From positions 2,852,001 to 2,916,000 of the forward strand of contig CAJQUN010000036.1 in the NCBI GenBank assembly GCA_907163345.1: 64,000 nt of DNA, given 5' to 3'. The notes below the pieces were generated by a model, which saw nothing but the letters and a program-made list of their open reading frames with translations, ran no database searches and was not told where the DNA came from. Source of the stretch: Haberlea rhodopensis. Taxonomy: Eukaryota; Streptophyta; Magnoliopsida; Lamiales; Gesneriaceae. Shown piece after piece: positions 33,604 through 44,765 of this stretch; the stretch's first letter is position 1, and every line of letters begins with the position of its first letter. The translations under genes were made by a program, and so were the position numbers.

Positions 33604-35072
33604 TGATAAGTGTATTTTATACACTTATATTTCTTCTTATTTTGCATGATTTAGTGTTGGTATTCGAGCAGAATTACGTCTTTTGTTGTTGTTTTGGTTG
33701 TTTTGCAGGAATCCGGGTAATTACATGTTTTGTGGACTAAAAGGGTGCAAATGACGGAAGGAACGGATGAATTGAAGCCAAAAATCTACACTATCAATCA
33801 TGGCAACAGGCGTTACGCCTACTTTGAGGCGTAACTACGCCTAACTCACGGCATTTGATTTTTTTAAAGAATTTCAACAGGCGTAATTACGCCTCATTGA
33901 GGCGTAACTACGCCTAGCCCACGGCTTTTGAGAATTTAAGTGGCGTAACTACGCCACTTTGGAGGCGTATTACGCCTATCACGCGGGAAGCCAGATTTGT
34001 TGACACGTCGACAGGCGTAACTACGCCACTTCGGAGGCGTCATTACGCCTGATGAATTTTGGTAATTTTGGACTGCTTTCCTTAATTGATGCACGGGAGT
34101 TTAAAGGAAGGAAAAAAGGCACAAACGAGATGGATTCATGATAATTCAGACCTAGACATATTTTGGGAGAGAATGAGGCTAGGGTTAAAAGTACAAAAGT
34201 GAGAGCAGCAGCCGAGTAAACAACCGAGGGAAATTCAGAAAAGAGGAGGAGATCGATCGAGGCGGTGCGCTTACACCGAAGGATATAGATTTTGACGACG
34301 GAGAAGAAGACGACGACTACCGGGGACGGAGGGCCATCATCCAATTCGTTTGATTATCTATTCCCTTATGTTTGTGATGATTAAGAACATGTCTATGTGT
34401 TTATTTAATGTATTCATGAACTAATTTATTATTTTAGGGTTAGACGGATCTTGACTTGAAACTATGTCATTGGTTTTTCGTATGGTTTATTTATGTTTTC
34501 CTATTCTTAATGCTTTTAATCTACAGGCCATGGATTGAATGATTCTATATTCGTGATCTATCACTCGGGAGAGGGGGTTGTGAATAGGAAAGAAGGAATT
34601 CGTATCGTGGTAGTTATATTGTTCGGAAGGCCTATAACTCCATAGAAGTCGTCATAGGAATTACTGCGCTTTTACAATTGTCTGATAATTCATTTTAGAT
34701 AGGGATATCAAGATTGATGTTAGATAATGACTTCTGCTTAACACCCGGGAGGGGGAGTAGAAACAAATAAGAATTCTCGGCTAGTAAACTAGGAAAACAC
34801 GACATGGTGAATAGTTGAGTGAAGTCGAACCTCTAGAATCCGTTCTCATTGATTTTCTCCACTTAAATTACCATCTTGTTAATCTTTTATTCTATTTTCG
34901 TAGATTAGTTTAATAAATATTGCTCTCGATTATCTAAATAGAGTCGAGACTATTCTAATTACAGTACTTGGTGTAACTTAATTTTCAATCCCTGTGGGTT
35001 CGACATCCGTACTTTCAAATTCCTATACTAAAACTTGACACCGTACACTTGCGGTACGTTTCACACGCATCA
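33604..35072 (+). mobile_element. Solo LTR F
   Basis: 1469 bp, TGATAAGTG...CACGCATCA, TSD ATAGT at 33599-33603 and 35073-35077. There is no primer site or internal region. The end, with CCTGTGGGTTCGACATCCGTAC, matches the class of LTRs G and H. Carries four palindrome pairs at 33808-34050 with a core unrelated to CGATCGATCG. Confidence 0.92.
33808..34050. repeat. Paired AGGCGTA..TACGCCT palindrome array in LTR F
   Basis: Eight dyads of 13-16 bp start at 33808, 33827, 33879, 33900, 33941, 33963, 34013 and 34035. Typical forms are AGGCGTAATTACGCCT and AGGCGTAACTACGCCT. Offsets within the four pairs are 19 (first member 3 bp short), 21, 22 and 22 bp. Confidence 0.95.
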
Positions 35073-35090
35073 ATAGTCCAATCCAGCGGT

Positions 35091-36358
35091 AATGAGTTCA
35101 ACTAGCAAGTTGACTGGAAAGAAGAGTTCATGCGATGAACAACTGTGAGATGAAGATGATGGGGAGCTTGCATGAACTGCTAACTTGTTGGACATCAAAA
35201 GCGATGTCAGGACAAGTAATCGTCAGATAGTTGAGACTCCCAACTAGTTGACGATACATGGAAGGATACGATAGGAACTTGCCCTCATCATTATGATATT
35301 TTACATTGACCTCTAAAGGAGTGTCAGCAGTGCGGCCATGCTGAAGACTCATCAAAGAGATAAAATCTTGGGTGTACTTATGTTGGTGCAAGATCGTGCC
35401 AGTGGGATTAGACAACACCTCAAGACCCAAAAAGTATTGCAATAGACCAAAATCCTTCATATGGAACGAACTATGAAGATTCTTCTATAGCTCAGAGATC
35501 AAGACTAGGTTGTTTCCTGTGATAACAATGTCGTCGACATATACCAAAAGAAGAACAATGCCATTAGATGTCTTGTAGAAAAATAATGAGGAATCATACT
35601 GACTTTGGATAAAGGAGAGTCGGAGAAGTGTTGCCCAAAATTTATCAAACAACGCACAGGGAGCTTGCTTCAAACCATAAAGAGACCGTCTAAGTTTACA
35701 AACAATCGAGGATGGTGTCGAAAATGGTGGAGCAGTCATACAAATTTATTTTTTAAAATCACCATGTAAAAAGACATTTTTGACATCATCTGATGCAAGG
35801 GCCAGTTTTGAGATGCTGCAATCGCAAGAACAAGACGATCAGTAGTCATTTTAGCGGCATATGTAAATGTTTCATCATAATCTACCCCATACTCTTGATG
35901 GTTGCCTTTTGCCACTAATCGCGCTTTGTAACGTTCAAGGGACCCATCTGATCTCAACTTTACCGAGTATACACACTTACAACCAATCGGCTTAACTCCC
36001 ATATGACAAGGAACAAGATCCCAAGTGTTATTTTCCAACAGAGCTTGAAGTTCCCCATCCATTGCTTTCACCCAACAAGCCCGAGAAGATTTAGGAACAA
36101 CAATATTTGCTAAAGTGGCAGATAAACCATACTTAGCAGGGGTATGATGTGAGGAACAACGAAGAGCAACTGGTCCCAGTGATGGATCAGGATCGGGAGG
36201 AGATTATGACGGGGGGTGGTAGACGTCGCTGATAGACAATACCAGGTTGAAGTTGGCCTAGACGAACCGAGAATAGCATGAGTAGCCAAATGTTGTTCCT
36301 CGCGCATAAGCTCACCAAAACATATATCTATGGATGGAACTGGGTCTCGGTTCAACAA
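35091..36358 (-). pseudogene. Copia Q: reverse transcriptase remnant
   Basis: Minus-strand Ty1/copia pol fragment. MDGELQALLENNTWDLV, KCVYSVKLRSDGSLERYKAR and LVAKGNHQEYGVDYDETF (35736-36071) are the RT start. LYGLKQAP and LLVYVDDIVITG (35485-35739) include the intact YVDD catalytic box. FLGLEVLSN and MYRQLVGSLNYLT (35128-35460) are the RT end. Frameshifts and stops separate the blocks. Gag and most of integrase are missing: the primer site lies only about 120 bp upstream of the pol block, so a large internal deletion is inferred. Confidence 0.85.
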
Positions 36359-36474
36359 AATAGCCCGAGTAGTCTCATATTCAGGACGGAACCAACATTA
36401 TGATCGCGATGCAGAATTCGAAAGAAAAAATTCCCGATTACTGGAACAAGGCAGACGAAATGCGATTCAGAGAT

Positions 36475-36489
36475 GTGGCTCTGATACCA
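36475..36489 (-). promoter_or_regulatory. Primer binding site of copia Q
   Basis: The minus strand reads TGGTATCAGAGCCAC, the tRNA-iMet site, directly inside the LTR. Confidence 0.8.
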
Positions 36490-36708
36490 CAACAAACTAC
36501 AGAGAAGACATGAATTTGGATGGTAAACTCTTTTGTTTGTATTGATTCATTTACCGTAAATTTATAATACAAATACAAGATGAGAATCAGAAAATTAACA
36601 AACTAATTATAGTAACTATATACAAGACTAATTACATGAAATGATGAATCATTGATTCCCATAATTATGCTGACTTATGGCGTGAGATGATGAATCATTA
36701 TGCAGTCA
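36490..36708 (-). repeat. Putative 5' LTR of copia Q
   Basis: About 219 bp between the primer site and ...GCAGTCA, starting TGACTGCATAATG on the minus strand and containing a TATTATAAA box near 36555. The end does not show a clean CA, so the boundary is approximate. Its outer edge lies 30 bp from the orphan GDSL exon. Confidence 0.55.
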
Positions 36709-36738
36709 TTTATATGTGTAACACAAATTAAAAGCACC

Positions 36739-36866
36739 AAATTGGATTCCAGTCTCATTAAGCACACCCATTCCAGCAGAAGCAAAGTTAGCACCAACTA
36801 ACAATTTTCGTCCTCTAAGGTTAGGACTCAGATATGGCAATGTAGCCTCCCAACCCATTTTTTCAC
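36739..36866 (-). pseudogene. Orphan exon 2 of a GDSL lipase paralogue
   Basis: 128 bp, exactly the length and phase of exon 2 (40320-40447) of the intact gene, and open throughout. It encodes WEATLPYLSPNLRGRKLLVG then ANFASAGMGVLNETGIQF; the ASAG block with the oxyanion Gly is kept. The acceptor (CACTAG) is intact but the donor reads TTTGGTGC in place of TTTGTAAG. No exon 1 is recognisable upstream (36867-38600), and copia Q begins 30 bp downstream where exons 3-5 would lie. It is most likely a remnant of a tandem duplicate broken by Q. Confidence 0.85.
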
Positions 36867-38224
36867 CTAGTGGATAACATATTATAATAATTTTCGATAG
36901 AAATTCATATTATCCAAGATAAATATTGTGCAAAATGGAACTAAAATCCCCAAATGTTATGAAATGTACATGTTAAGGAATCTCCGAGCACAAAGATGCT
37001 ATATTTGTTGCATGTGCGTCTAAATTTCCAGTGCTAAAATTATAGAAATAATAAGAAAACAATAAATTTCACTAAATTAGACATTTTCATACGCTATCTC
37101 AAGAAAAGAGTGATAAGCATTTTTGAACGAATCATGTCTCCATGACTCTATATATTGATGAGGTTCCCAACTAATAAGTTGGTCTAATAATAAATTAAAG
37201 AGTTTTTTTTTTAAAATAGCACTGTTTACTAAACATCATTTAATATAGTTTTGTATAATTTAAAATCCTACAATACCCTCAATTTATCATTTAATCTATC
37301 TCAATAAACTACTGTAACTTACTACAACAATATTCATTTTTAAAATAAATGAAATAATTTTATTTCATTATATATTATTTCTTTTCTTTTAAAGAATTGA
37401 TAATAATAAATTGATATTGATATAAATATTAATATATTAAGTAATAATATTATTAATAATGAAAAAAGTAAAATAATAATATTTTGATAAAAATAAATTA
37501 TATAAAGATAATAAGTATAATAATAAATCATAACAAATAAATTGATATTAATAATATTAATTAGAAAAGAATAATAAAATATAAATTAGTAATGGGAAGA
37601 CCAATAAGAAATAAGCTAATTATTTAACAGTTATACTACAAAATATTATGAAAATTTAATTTTGATTAAAAAGAAAAAGTGGGTGGTGAAAATAATATAA
37701 ATTTACTATTGTTTTAATTAGATCTAGAATTTTAAATTATGCTTTAATAGTTTTATTGTCACTAAAATGTATTCTCGTATTGAGTTTTAAATATTTGATC
37801 TTTAAATTTGATATTTATAATGTCTATTTTTAAATTATACTTATAATAAATTAAATTTGAATTTAAATAGTATACTATCTATTATTATCATTATTATTAT
37901 TATTCATATTATTATTAATAACAATGGCAACTACCATTATCATTTTTTATTAATTTATATATTATTGTTTATGATTATTCTTGTTTTTATTAATTCTTAT
38001 TCTTATTCTTATTATTCTGGTATTCAAAAAAATTAAAAAAAGTCTATAGCGATCCACCAACTTAAAGCGATACACTAATTTATATTGAAAATTTATAATT
38101 ATTAAAGTTTTTATTATTAATAAATATTAATTAAAACTCATAGTTGGATAAATGGAAATACGGTGAAATTGATACTTTCATTAAGAAAAAAGTTTCATAT
38201 TTAAAAAAAACTATATTATTGAAA
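36867..38224. other. AT-rich spacer
   Basis: Very AT-rich, strongest at 37200-38200, with runs of ATT/AAT. No coding region or repeat boundary was recognised. Confidence 0.7.
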
Positions 38225-38590
38225 AAGGGTAAATTTTTAAAAAAATTGTTACATAGAAACTTATAGGACTAATCAAATATAATCATATGTAAATTATTTT
38301 AATTAAAAATAGTCTCAGACTTTTGTTTTTAATCGATACTAGTCCAAAACGTTTGCTTTTAATAAAAATGGTCTCAAAATCACATATACAATTATGAGAC
38401 CGTTTTTGTTAAAAAATAATAATTCATGTGGTACTAAATTTGTTAAAACATTTATGTGAGACTATTATAAGTAAAAACAAGTTATGTCGTACTATATTTA
38501 ATTAGTACAAAAAGTTTGGAGTAGTATTGGAAAAGTTCATGTTCTGTGGAACCATTTTTGAAATTTATCCTTTTAAAATTTGAATAAGTT
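38225..38590. mobile_element. Foldback (MITE-like) element
   Basis: The two halves are imperfect inverted copies. AAAAATGGTCTCAAAAT (near 38370) pairs with ATTATGAGACCGTTTTT (near 38392), AATAGTCTCA with TGAGACTATT, and the outer GGGTAAATTTTT with AAATTTATCC. It has no coding capacity. Similar design and AGTCC/GGGACT motifs occur at 52641-53035. Confidence 0.5.
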
Positions 38591-38647
38591 TTAATTAATT
38601 ATAACTATAAGCTATAGTGTTTTGTATTGATGAGAGGAGTTCGACTT

Positions 38648-38770
38648 TCAATGTTAATATTAAGAAGTTTGATGAGACGAACGATTTTGTGGTTGTGCAA
38701 GATGAAATGTTGGATCATTTGGAGAATATAGGTTTGTGAAGGCACTTGAGGGGAGTCAAAAACTCTAAAC
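38648..38770 (+). pseudogene. Possible Ty1/copia gag N-terminus remnant
   Basis: KKFDETNDFVVVQDEMLDHL then ENIGL-stop-RHLRG resembles the copia gag start pattern KFDGxNFxLWxxxMxDLLxxQGLxxAL. It is short, interrupted and without flanking LTRs, so the call is weak. Confidence 0.3.
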
Positions 38771-39023
38771 GACCATGGATAATTATAAAGCAGCAAGTGT
38801 TGCTTAACAAAGACCAATCCGCAGTTATAAATAAAAAGGGGGCAAAATTCACTCAACAAATCCTTCAAACTATTACAATGCAAAACTCCACTGCAGCCAG
38901 CCTCTAGCTAAGGCCACTACACAACATTAATTATTCATTATAACCAACAAAACAAACTTAAACACGAAAAAAAGCTTGCTAAAAATAAATACTTATAGCA
39001 AATGCAAAAGAAATAAGCATATT

Positions 39024-40864
39024 TTAGGCCTTTAGACAAATCCCCAAAATTGAGCTAAGATTCATTGGATTCATGTATTTGTTGTCACCAGTCAAGATTT
39101 GTTGAACTATGATTCTGTTAGCCTTTTCTGATGGGTGAAATGGATCCCAAAATGCATACAAATCTCTGTTCGGGCATAGGTTGGATAAAGGAGTGCAAAG
39201 ACCAATTCCATTGTAAGGACCTTGTCCACAGCAAGCAATCTTGGATGTAACGAACCCTGCCCAATCATTAACAACGACTCGATCAATTACTAAAAAAAAC
39301 CAAGAATTTGGTGAAACTTCTAAATTGTCCTTTTTAAAAATATATATAAATTTGAATTTAAAGAGGTTTCTAGTTCGAAATATTTAATACAATCATATAT
39401 ATATTTATAATTCAAACAACCATATAGATATATTTGTAGATCATGAATTCAATTCAAGAAAATAAAATATTATTGAAACAACACATTAATCCCTCATATC
39501 GAATAACTCAAAAAGAATTAAAATAAAATAAGTTGTAGGAAATGTTATTCGACGTACCATAAGTGTGGGGATTAGAGATAAAGTCCATATTCATTTGAAA
39601 CGTGTTAGCAGCAACAAACACATCTGCTCCAATTTCAATGTTGAGGCTGCCCAGCATCTCAGTCAGTTGCGGGTTGAAGAGTGAGGCTGCACGCATCAGT
39701 TCCACTGCACATTCACCGGCTAGACCTCGTTGGGCTAGCTCGGCCGGTACGCAACCCATTGGTCCGGTCCCGGTGACTATGACCTTCCTAGCACCCAACT
39801 CATGTAGCCTCTGCAATAATTGTTTGGATGCAGAAGTGGTTTTAAAGTACACATAAAACAATACTTTTTTCAAAGAATCTGAAAATATAACTTCTGGACT
39901 TCTTTTTTAAAAAATAAACACGTTAAAAAATGCTAAATCATTACCGATAAAACCTTGCGGTACTCGGAAATGAGGTAGGGAACATAGGCAGGGAGTGAAA
40001 ATTGTCGAGATCTTGGCGAAAACGGCACCAAATAGTAGTTGTTGACGAAGTCGTTGCCCCCAAGGGTGATCAGAACAAGGGCTTCATTTACTAGGGATTG
40101 AGTCTGCTCTGCCCCTATGAGTTCAGACACTCGTGTCTGGTATTGTTCGAAATAGTCGAGTTGTTGGCCAATTCGAATAATATTTACCTGCATAAATAAT
40201 AACAAACAAGAAACACATGCATAATTTGTGTAATTACAGGTACCATGTTAGATGAAATTATAACCTGAAATGTGAACTTGTTAGAGCACACAAACTCCAA
40301 GAATTAGGATTTCACTTACAAATTGAATTCCAGTGTCATTAAGAATTCCAACTCCAGCAGAAGCAAAGTTAGCACCAACAAGAAGCTTTTTCCCCTTAAG
40401 CATTGGGCTCAAGTATGGCATTGTAGGTTCCATTCCCAATTGCTCGCCTAGAATTACATATGGTATTTAGTATTACATAAAAGAATCCACATGTGATACA
40501 TATACACGTATATACATGACCGAAACACAAAAATTATATTATAACTATCGATGATCACATAGACACAGTTAGTGATGGCTCGTTTTTCTCATCGTGTGCA
40601 AGGTGACCTACATAAGATATCCGGAATGTTGAGGCCATTGGAGAACCGGCCAGTGGGACGATGGGACGGATAATCAATGCCGTAAGGAGGGGAGTCAGCT
40701 CTTGCGCTGGTGATAAGGTAGTTGTTATTGCCATTATCAACAAGTGAGTCCCCGAACACGAAAAAGGCTCGTGCCTCGAGCCTACTAGCCATGGAAGCAA
40801 ACACAAGTAAAATTAGTTTAAGCACTACTAATCGTACATATTGACTAGTGAATATGGTGGCCAT
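39024..40864 (-). CDS. GDSL esterase/lipase (SGNH hydrolase), five exons
   Basis: CDS is the complement of exons 40612-40864, 40320-40447, 39945-40187, 39558-39810 and 39024-39256 (253, 128, 243, 253, 233 bp; 1110 bp, 369 aa); every intron has GT..AG and phases agree. It is predicted to hydrolyse ester bonds of lipid or cutin-type substrates after secretion. Residues 1-31 form a signal peptide (hydrophobic LVVLKLILLVFASM). Block I is FVFGDSLVDNG with nucleophile Ser40; block II ANFASAG with Gly116; block III GGNDF with Asn172; block V DPFHPSEK with Asp330 and His333. Length and five-exon layout are usual for plant GDSL lipases; it resembles the Arabidopsis LTL1 subgroup, from memory. No lesion is seen. 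A partial paralogue lies at 36739-36866. Substrate and expression are unknown. Confidence 0.95.
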
Positions 40865-40947
40865 GGTATAGTCCTTTGTGTTTTGAGAGTGAAATATTAG
40901 AATGTGGCACGAACTTTGGTGTGTTCAAACTGACAATATGATGGGGT

Positions 40948-40955
40948 TATATATA
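40948..40955 (-). promoter_or_regulatory. TATA box of the GDSL gene
   Basis: TATATATA on the minus strand, within CTATATATATAACCCC, about 85 bp upstream of the ATG. This fits a start site near 40920 and a 5' UTR of about 50-60 bp. Confidence 0.65.
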
Positions 40956-42015
40956 TAGTGTAAGGTTGCTAGAGATTGTTGCCTTTCTTTTATAAATGTG
41001 ATCATTGTACTTGTGGAGAGTGTGAGAATTAGGAGCATTACTCGTAGTAGTGTTCTTATGTATCAATTTTTGAGTGAATTTGATCCAATATATTTTAGGG
41101 GATACTATACTCCAATATCTTTTAAAAAATTAAAGTATTCTAAAAACTATGTAATATATATATATATTGTTGCAAATAAAACATTTTTTACTATATTTTT
41201 AAAAATAAACCAAATATGTTGTGTATAAATAAATTATGTAATGTTTTAATTTAGGGTTCTGGAAATTTTGTTTTATGCGAGTAGTTTTTTCTTTCTTCTT
41301 CTTTTCTTTTTTCTTCTCTCATGTCACCTAAATATTCAAGCATTCTATTAAATTGTGTCCTCCCTTTTGTACTTTCGAAGGTCCACAAGGCGTTTTTCAT
41401 CCTTCTTTCTTCTTTTCTTTCTTTCAAAACTTTTTGTCACATTTTTATTTGATTACAAATAAAGTCTATTGGATTTTAATATTTATAATGTTATTTGATG
41501 CTATACCAAACACGAATTAGTTAAAATATTTCACGTGTTAAGTACATATTAGAGCTGTAAAAACGGGTCAGCTCGCACCATCCATCACAACCCGCCATCA
41601 AGTGGATCATGACGGACCAGCCTGCATATTTGATGGACTACAAAAACAACTACTCAACCCACTGGGTTGCGGGTTATGTGGGCTAAAGCACCATATTTAA
41701 AAAATATATATATAATTTCAAGTTTGTGCTCAATAATGGTCCAAAGAATTGCTATTATATTATTTTTAAGGATTTATTTTTTGATTGACGGAATAAAAAT
41801 GCCAATAACCATATTGAACATACCTGAGTAGATTTCACATGGGATGTTAAAATCTTAACCCAACCCACTACATGGACAAATCTTGCTGACGCATCCCTTA
41901 CCCAGTACACCCCGAGTTTATACATTAATTCTCCAGCAAAAGAAGCAGATTGAAGTATCTCTTAAACATGGAAACATGAATCATCATGCATGACACGGCA
42001 TCAAACGACCAACAC
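40956..42015. other. Intergenic spacer upstream of the GDSL gene
   Basis: CT-rich tracts lie at 41287-41320 and 41400-41430. A segment at about 41552-41690 starting AGAGCTGTAAAAACGGGTCAG, with repeated AACCCG/CGGGTT motifs, resembles degraded non-autonomous DNA transposons common in plants, but no clear terminal repeats were found. Confidence 0.4.
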
Positions 42016-43010
42016 CAATGTTTTTAAAATCTGCTCTGACCAGTCGGTCCAACCGGTGCAACCGATGACCGGTGCTTGGTCCGGGCCGATTAACCCCATA
42101 AAACTGGCAGGGCAAAAAACCAGTGCGAACCGGTCAAAAGCCGATCGACCGGGTTGAACCGCTCGTAACTCTTTTTTTTTTTAGATTTCCAATTTTTTAT
42201 TTTTTTTATCCCTTTTAAGTTTTATCATTCCTTCCTAAATACCTAAATAGAATGTTATAGCCGTCATATATTAAATAACAGAAAACCAAAACCCTAAACT
42301 GCAATTGCTTTTCACCGGATGCATTCACGCAACAATTCTTGGTATACATGCAAGATATGAACTTTCTAATCAAAAAAATTCAATTCTTGCATTTTAATTG
42401 ATGGTTTGCATGGCAGTTGTCTTGCCATGATTGGATGTTCCATGAAGTTTATTTATATATATTAGATGTAGTTTTGTATTGCATCAACTCCATGCAACTA
42501 TGAATTTTAACCTTTACCCATTATATGTTTTTGATATTTGTATCAGTCTTATTTATAAATGCAAAAAGTAATATATTGTATCAAAAAATAAAAATCTCTT
42601 AATTTTGATAATCAATACTAAAGTATTTGTAATAATATAGTAGTCAATTATTGAATAATATTATACAGATTTGGTGTCTACATGACTAATAAATGTATTT
42701 AATTAATTCTTTTATATATAAAGTTTATATTTACAAAAAAATAGTTATAAACTTAAATAGATGAAATTATTGAAAGAGTGTGTAAAATATTGGTCTCCCT
42801 ACTATGTTGCTACAATGATATTTCTTTTTATTATGAACATTTGAAACTTTTACAAATACATGTTAAATATTTTACAAAAATTAAATATAGATATTACATC
42901 ATGCTGAAAATCATATACCGGTTGAACCACTGGTTTAACCAGTTGAACCGATCGAACCTGTAACCAGTAAGGACATCGGTATTATGTCCGGTCCGATTTT
43001 GAAAACACTG
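42016..43010. mobile_element. hAT-like non-autonomous DNA transposon
   Basis: 995 bp with inverted ends CAATGTTTTTAAAAT and ATTTTGAAAACACTG (13 of 15 complementary) and an 8 bp target duplication ACCAACAC/ACCAACAT (42008-42015, 43011-43018), as expected for hAT elements. Both subterminal regions are rich in AACCGG/CCGGTT motifs. There is no transposase; the middle is AT-rich filler. Confidence 0.8.
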
Positions 43011-43018
43011 ACCAACAT

Positions 43019-43395
43019 GCATCAAAATAAAAAAGCAGAAAGGGTCGATGCACTGGTCCTATTGTGACCGTGATATCGCAGCATTGAAAAGTGCTACTAC
43101 TTGCATGGTTTTCGAGTTGGTTACAAACTATATGGCAAGAACGTTAACCCCCCCTAATCAACGCCATTCTAGTACAAGTAATGTGAAGGCGGAAACAAAT
43201 AAGGCAACAACAATAGGATAGAAATCCTCCAAAGCAGACATTGGGCCAAGACTCACAACTACTGAATACAATCAATTGATGGCCATGACTCGGCAAAATA
43301 ACGATGGTAATTTGCAACCTTTTGTGAACACCACGGGTATTCCCAAATCACCTCATGATACTCCAATCACCACACACACGAGTTTATGTTGGATT
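43019..43395 (+). pseudogene. Copia K: gag zinc-knuckle region
   Basis: CYYLHGFRVGYKLYGKNVN (from about 43095) is the tail of a copia CCHC knuckle region. A decayed spacer follows with TTTEYNQLMAMTRQNNDG and SLCWI, where protease would begin. Cut by element J at 43395. Stops are present. Confidence 0.6.
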
Positions 43396-43787
43396 TGTTA
43401 GCATAAATGTCCTACAAGCCAAATGTTGGCCCGATGGGCTTTATATTAACCCTGGTCCAGTTAGCTGATTACAACTATAAATATGACATATGTATCTAGG
43501 GTTAAAGAGAAGTCACTCTCAATTGATTCCAATCACTCTCATTGAAATGCTAACACCACACTAGCACTGGTGCCGGGCTTGTAGATCTGGTCAGGTTGAT
43601 TGGACTCGAGGATCACCGCCATCAGATTGATTTCGCTGTTAACGGTAATCTCTTTTCGTGCATTATATTTGATATATTTGCATGTTAATATATGAATCAG
43701 GCGCGATTTTTCGGCCCTGGGTCAGATCTGTTTATTGTATTATTTCCGCTGCGTTTGGATCTGACGCCGGGGTACGGAAACCCAACA
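43396..43787 (+). repeat. 5' LTR of J
   Basis: TGTTAGCATAAATG...GAAACCCAACA, 392 bp. Confidence 0.95.
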
Positions 43788-43788
43788 G

Positions 43789-43804
43789 TGGTATCAGAGC
43801 CAGG
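43789..43804 (+). promoter_or_regulatory. Primer binding site of J (tRNA-iMet)
   Basis: TGGTATCAGAGCCAGG, 1 bp after the LTR. Confidence 0.93.
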
Positions 43805-44439
43805 TTACGCTTTGATTCATATATCAATAATTAATCTTATTAGATCGTTTCCAATTTTACTAATCGTATTTGAATTTCACAAATTTTAGAATCCGGAAAA
43901 ATATAGAAAATAGATTAAAAAGAGTTTTAATCGAGACCCAAAATCGACAGTGCGGAAATTGTTTCTGATATCTGATCGTCATCTCCATGGAGGCCGGTGG
44001 CCGGCGGTTCGTGGCAACCTGCGTGACGGCGCACTGCCGTGAACTGTATTCCGCCATCACAAGGTTGTGCGAATTTTTTTTTCTGGATCTGGTTTTCGCA
44101 ACAAATTTTTTTTTCTGCTCGGCTGTGGATAGGCGGAGACGTAGCAGAGGGATGCGAGATCCCATAGTTATAGCCTGAGATGGTGGCGTGAAGGGCTGGC
44201 GGCGCTGTTGTTAAACCCTAATTTCGAATTGTTAGGGATGGTGAATAGTAATATTCGAAAAAAAAAATTATTTTTTGTAAATCCGAAAATTAAGGTTAAT
44301 TTTTGGGGTTGAAATTGATTTTCTAATTTTGGATCCAAATTCTTTGGAGTCCATAAACTATTTGGGGTCATATTAGATTTTTTATCCGGATATTATTTTT
44401 GAAATAATAAATCATAATACTTAATTTATTAAAAATGTA

Positions 44440-44765
44440 ATTTTTAATTTATTAAGTGTAAAATGGGGATTTTACAATTAGTTGAAAATTTAATTAATTG
44501 AAAATTGAATGAAAATGTTTCATTTAATTTGTTAATTTTATTTTTTGGCTAATATTATGATTTGAGGTAAAATAGTGATTTTACCAAGTAATTGAAATTT
44601 AATTAATTAGAAATTAAATGAAAGTGTTTCATTTAGTTTGTTAATTTTATTTTCGATTAATATGATTTAAAGGTAAAATAGAGGTTTTACCAATTACTTG
44701 AAATTTAATTAATTAGAAATTAAATAAAATGGTTTTATTTAATTTGTTAATTTTATTTTCAATTA
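44440..44765 (+). repeat. Tandem repeat in J leader, about 108 bp unit
   Basis: Three imperfect copies (near 44482, 44592 and 44698) containing TTGAAATTTAATTAATT, GTTTCATTTAATTTGTTAAT and GGTAAAATAG..TTTTACC. No ORF. Confidence 0.8.

Noticed and set aside
38605..38883. Minus-strand 92-codon frame downstream of the GDSL gene
   Set aside because: No recognisable motif; overlaps a weak plus-strand copia gag remnant and has no LTR or splice context.
43692..43889. 65-codon frame at the J 5' LTR/primer junction
   Set aside because: Crosses the LTR end and primer site; the 3' LTR copy shows the same frame only within the LTR.
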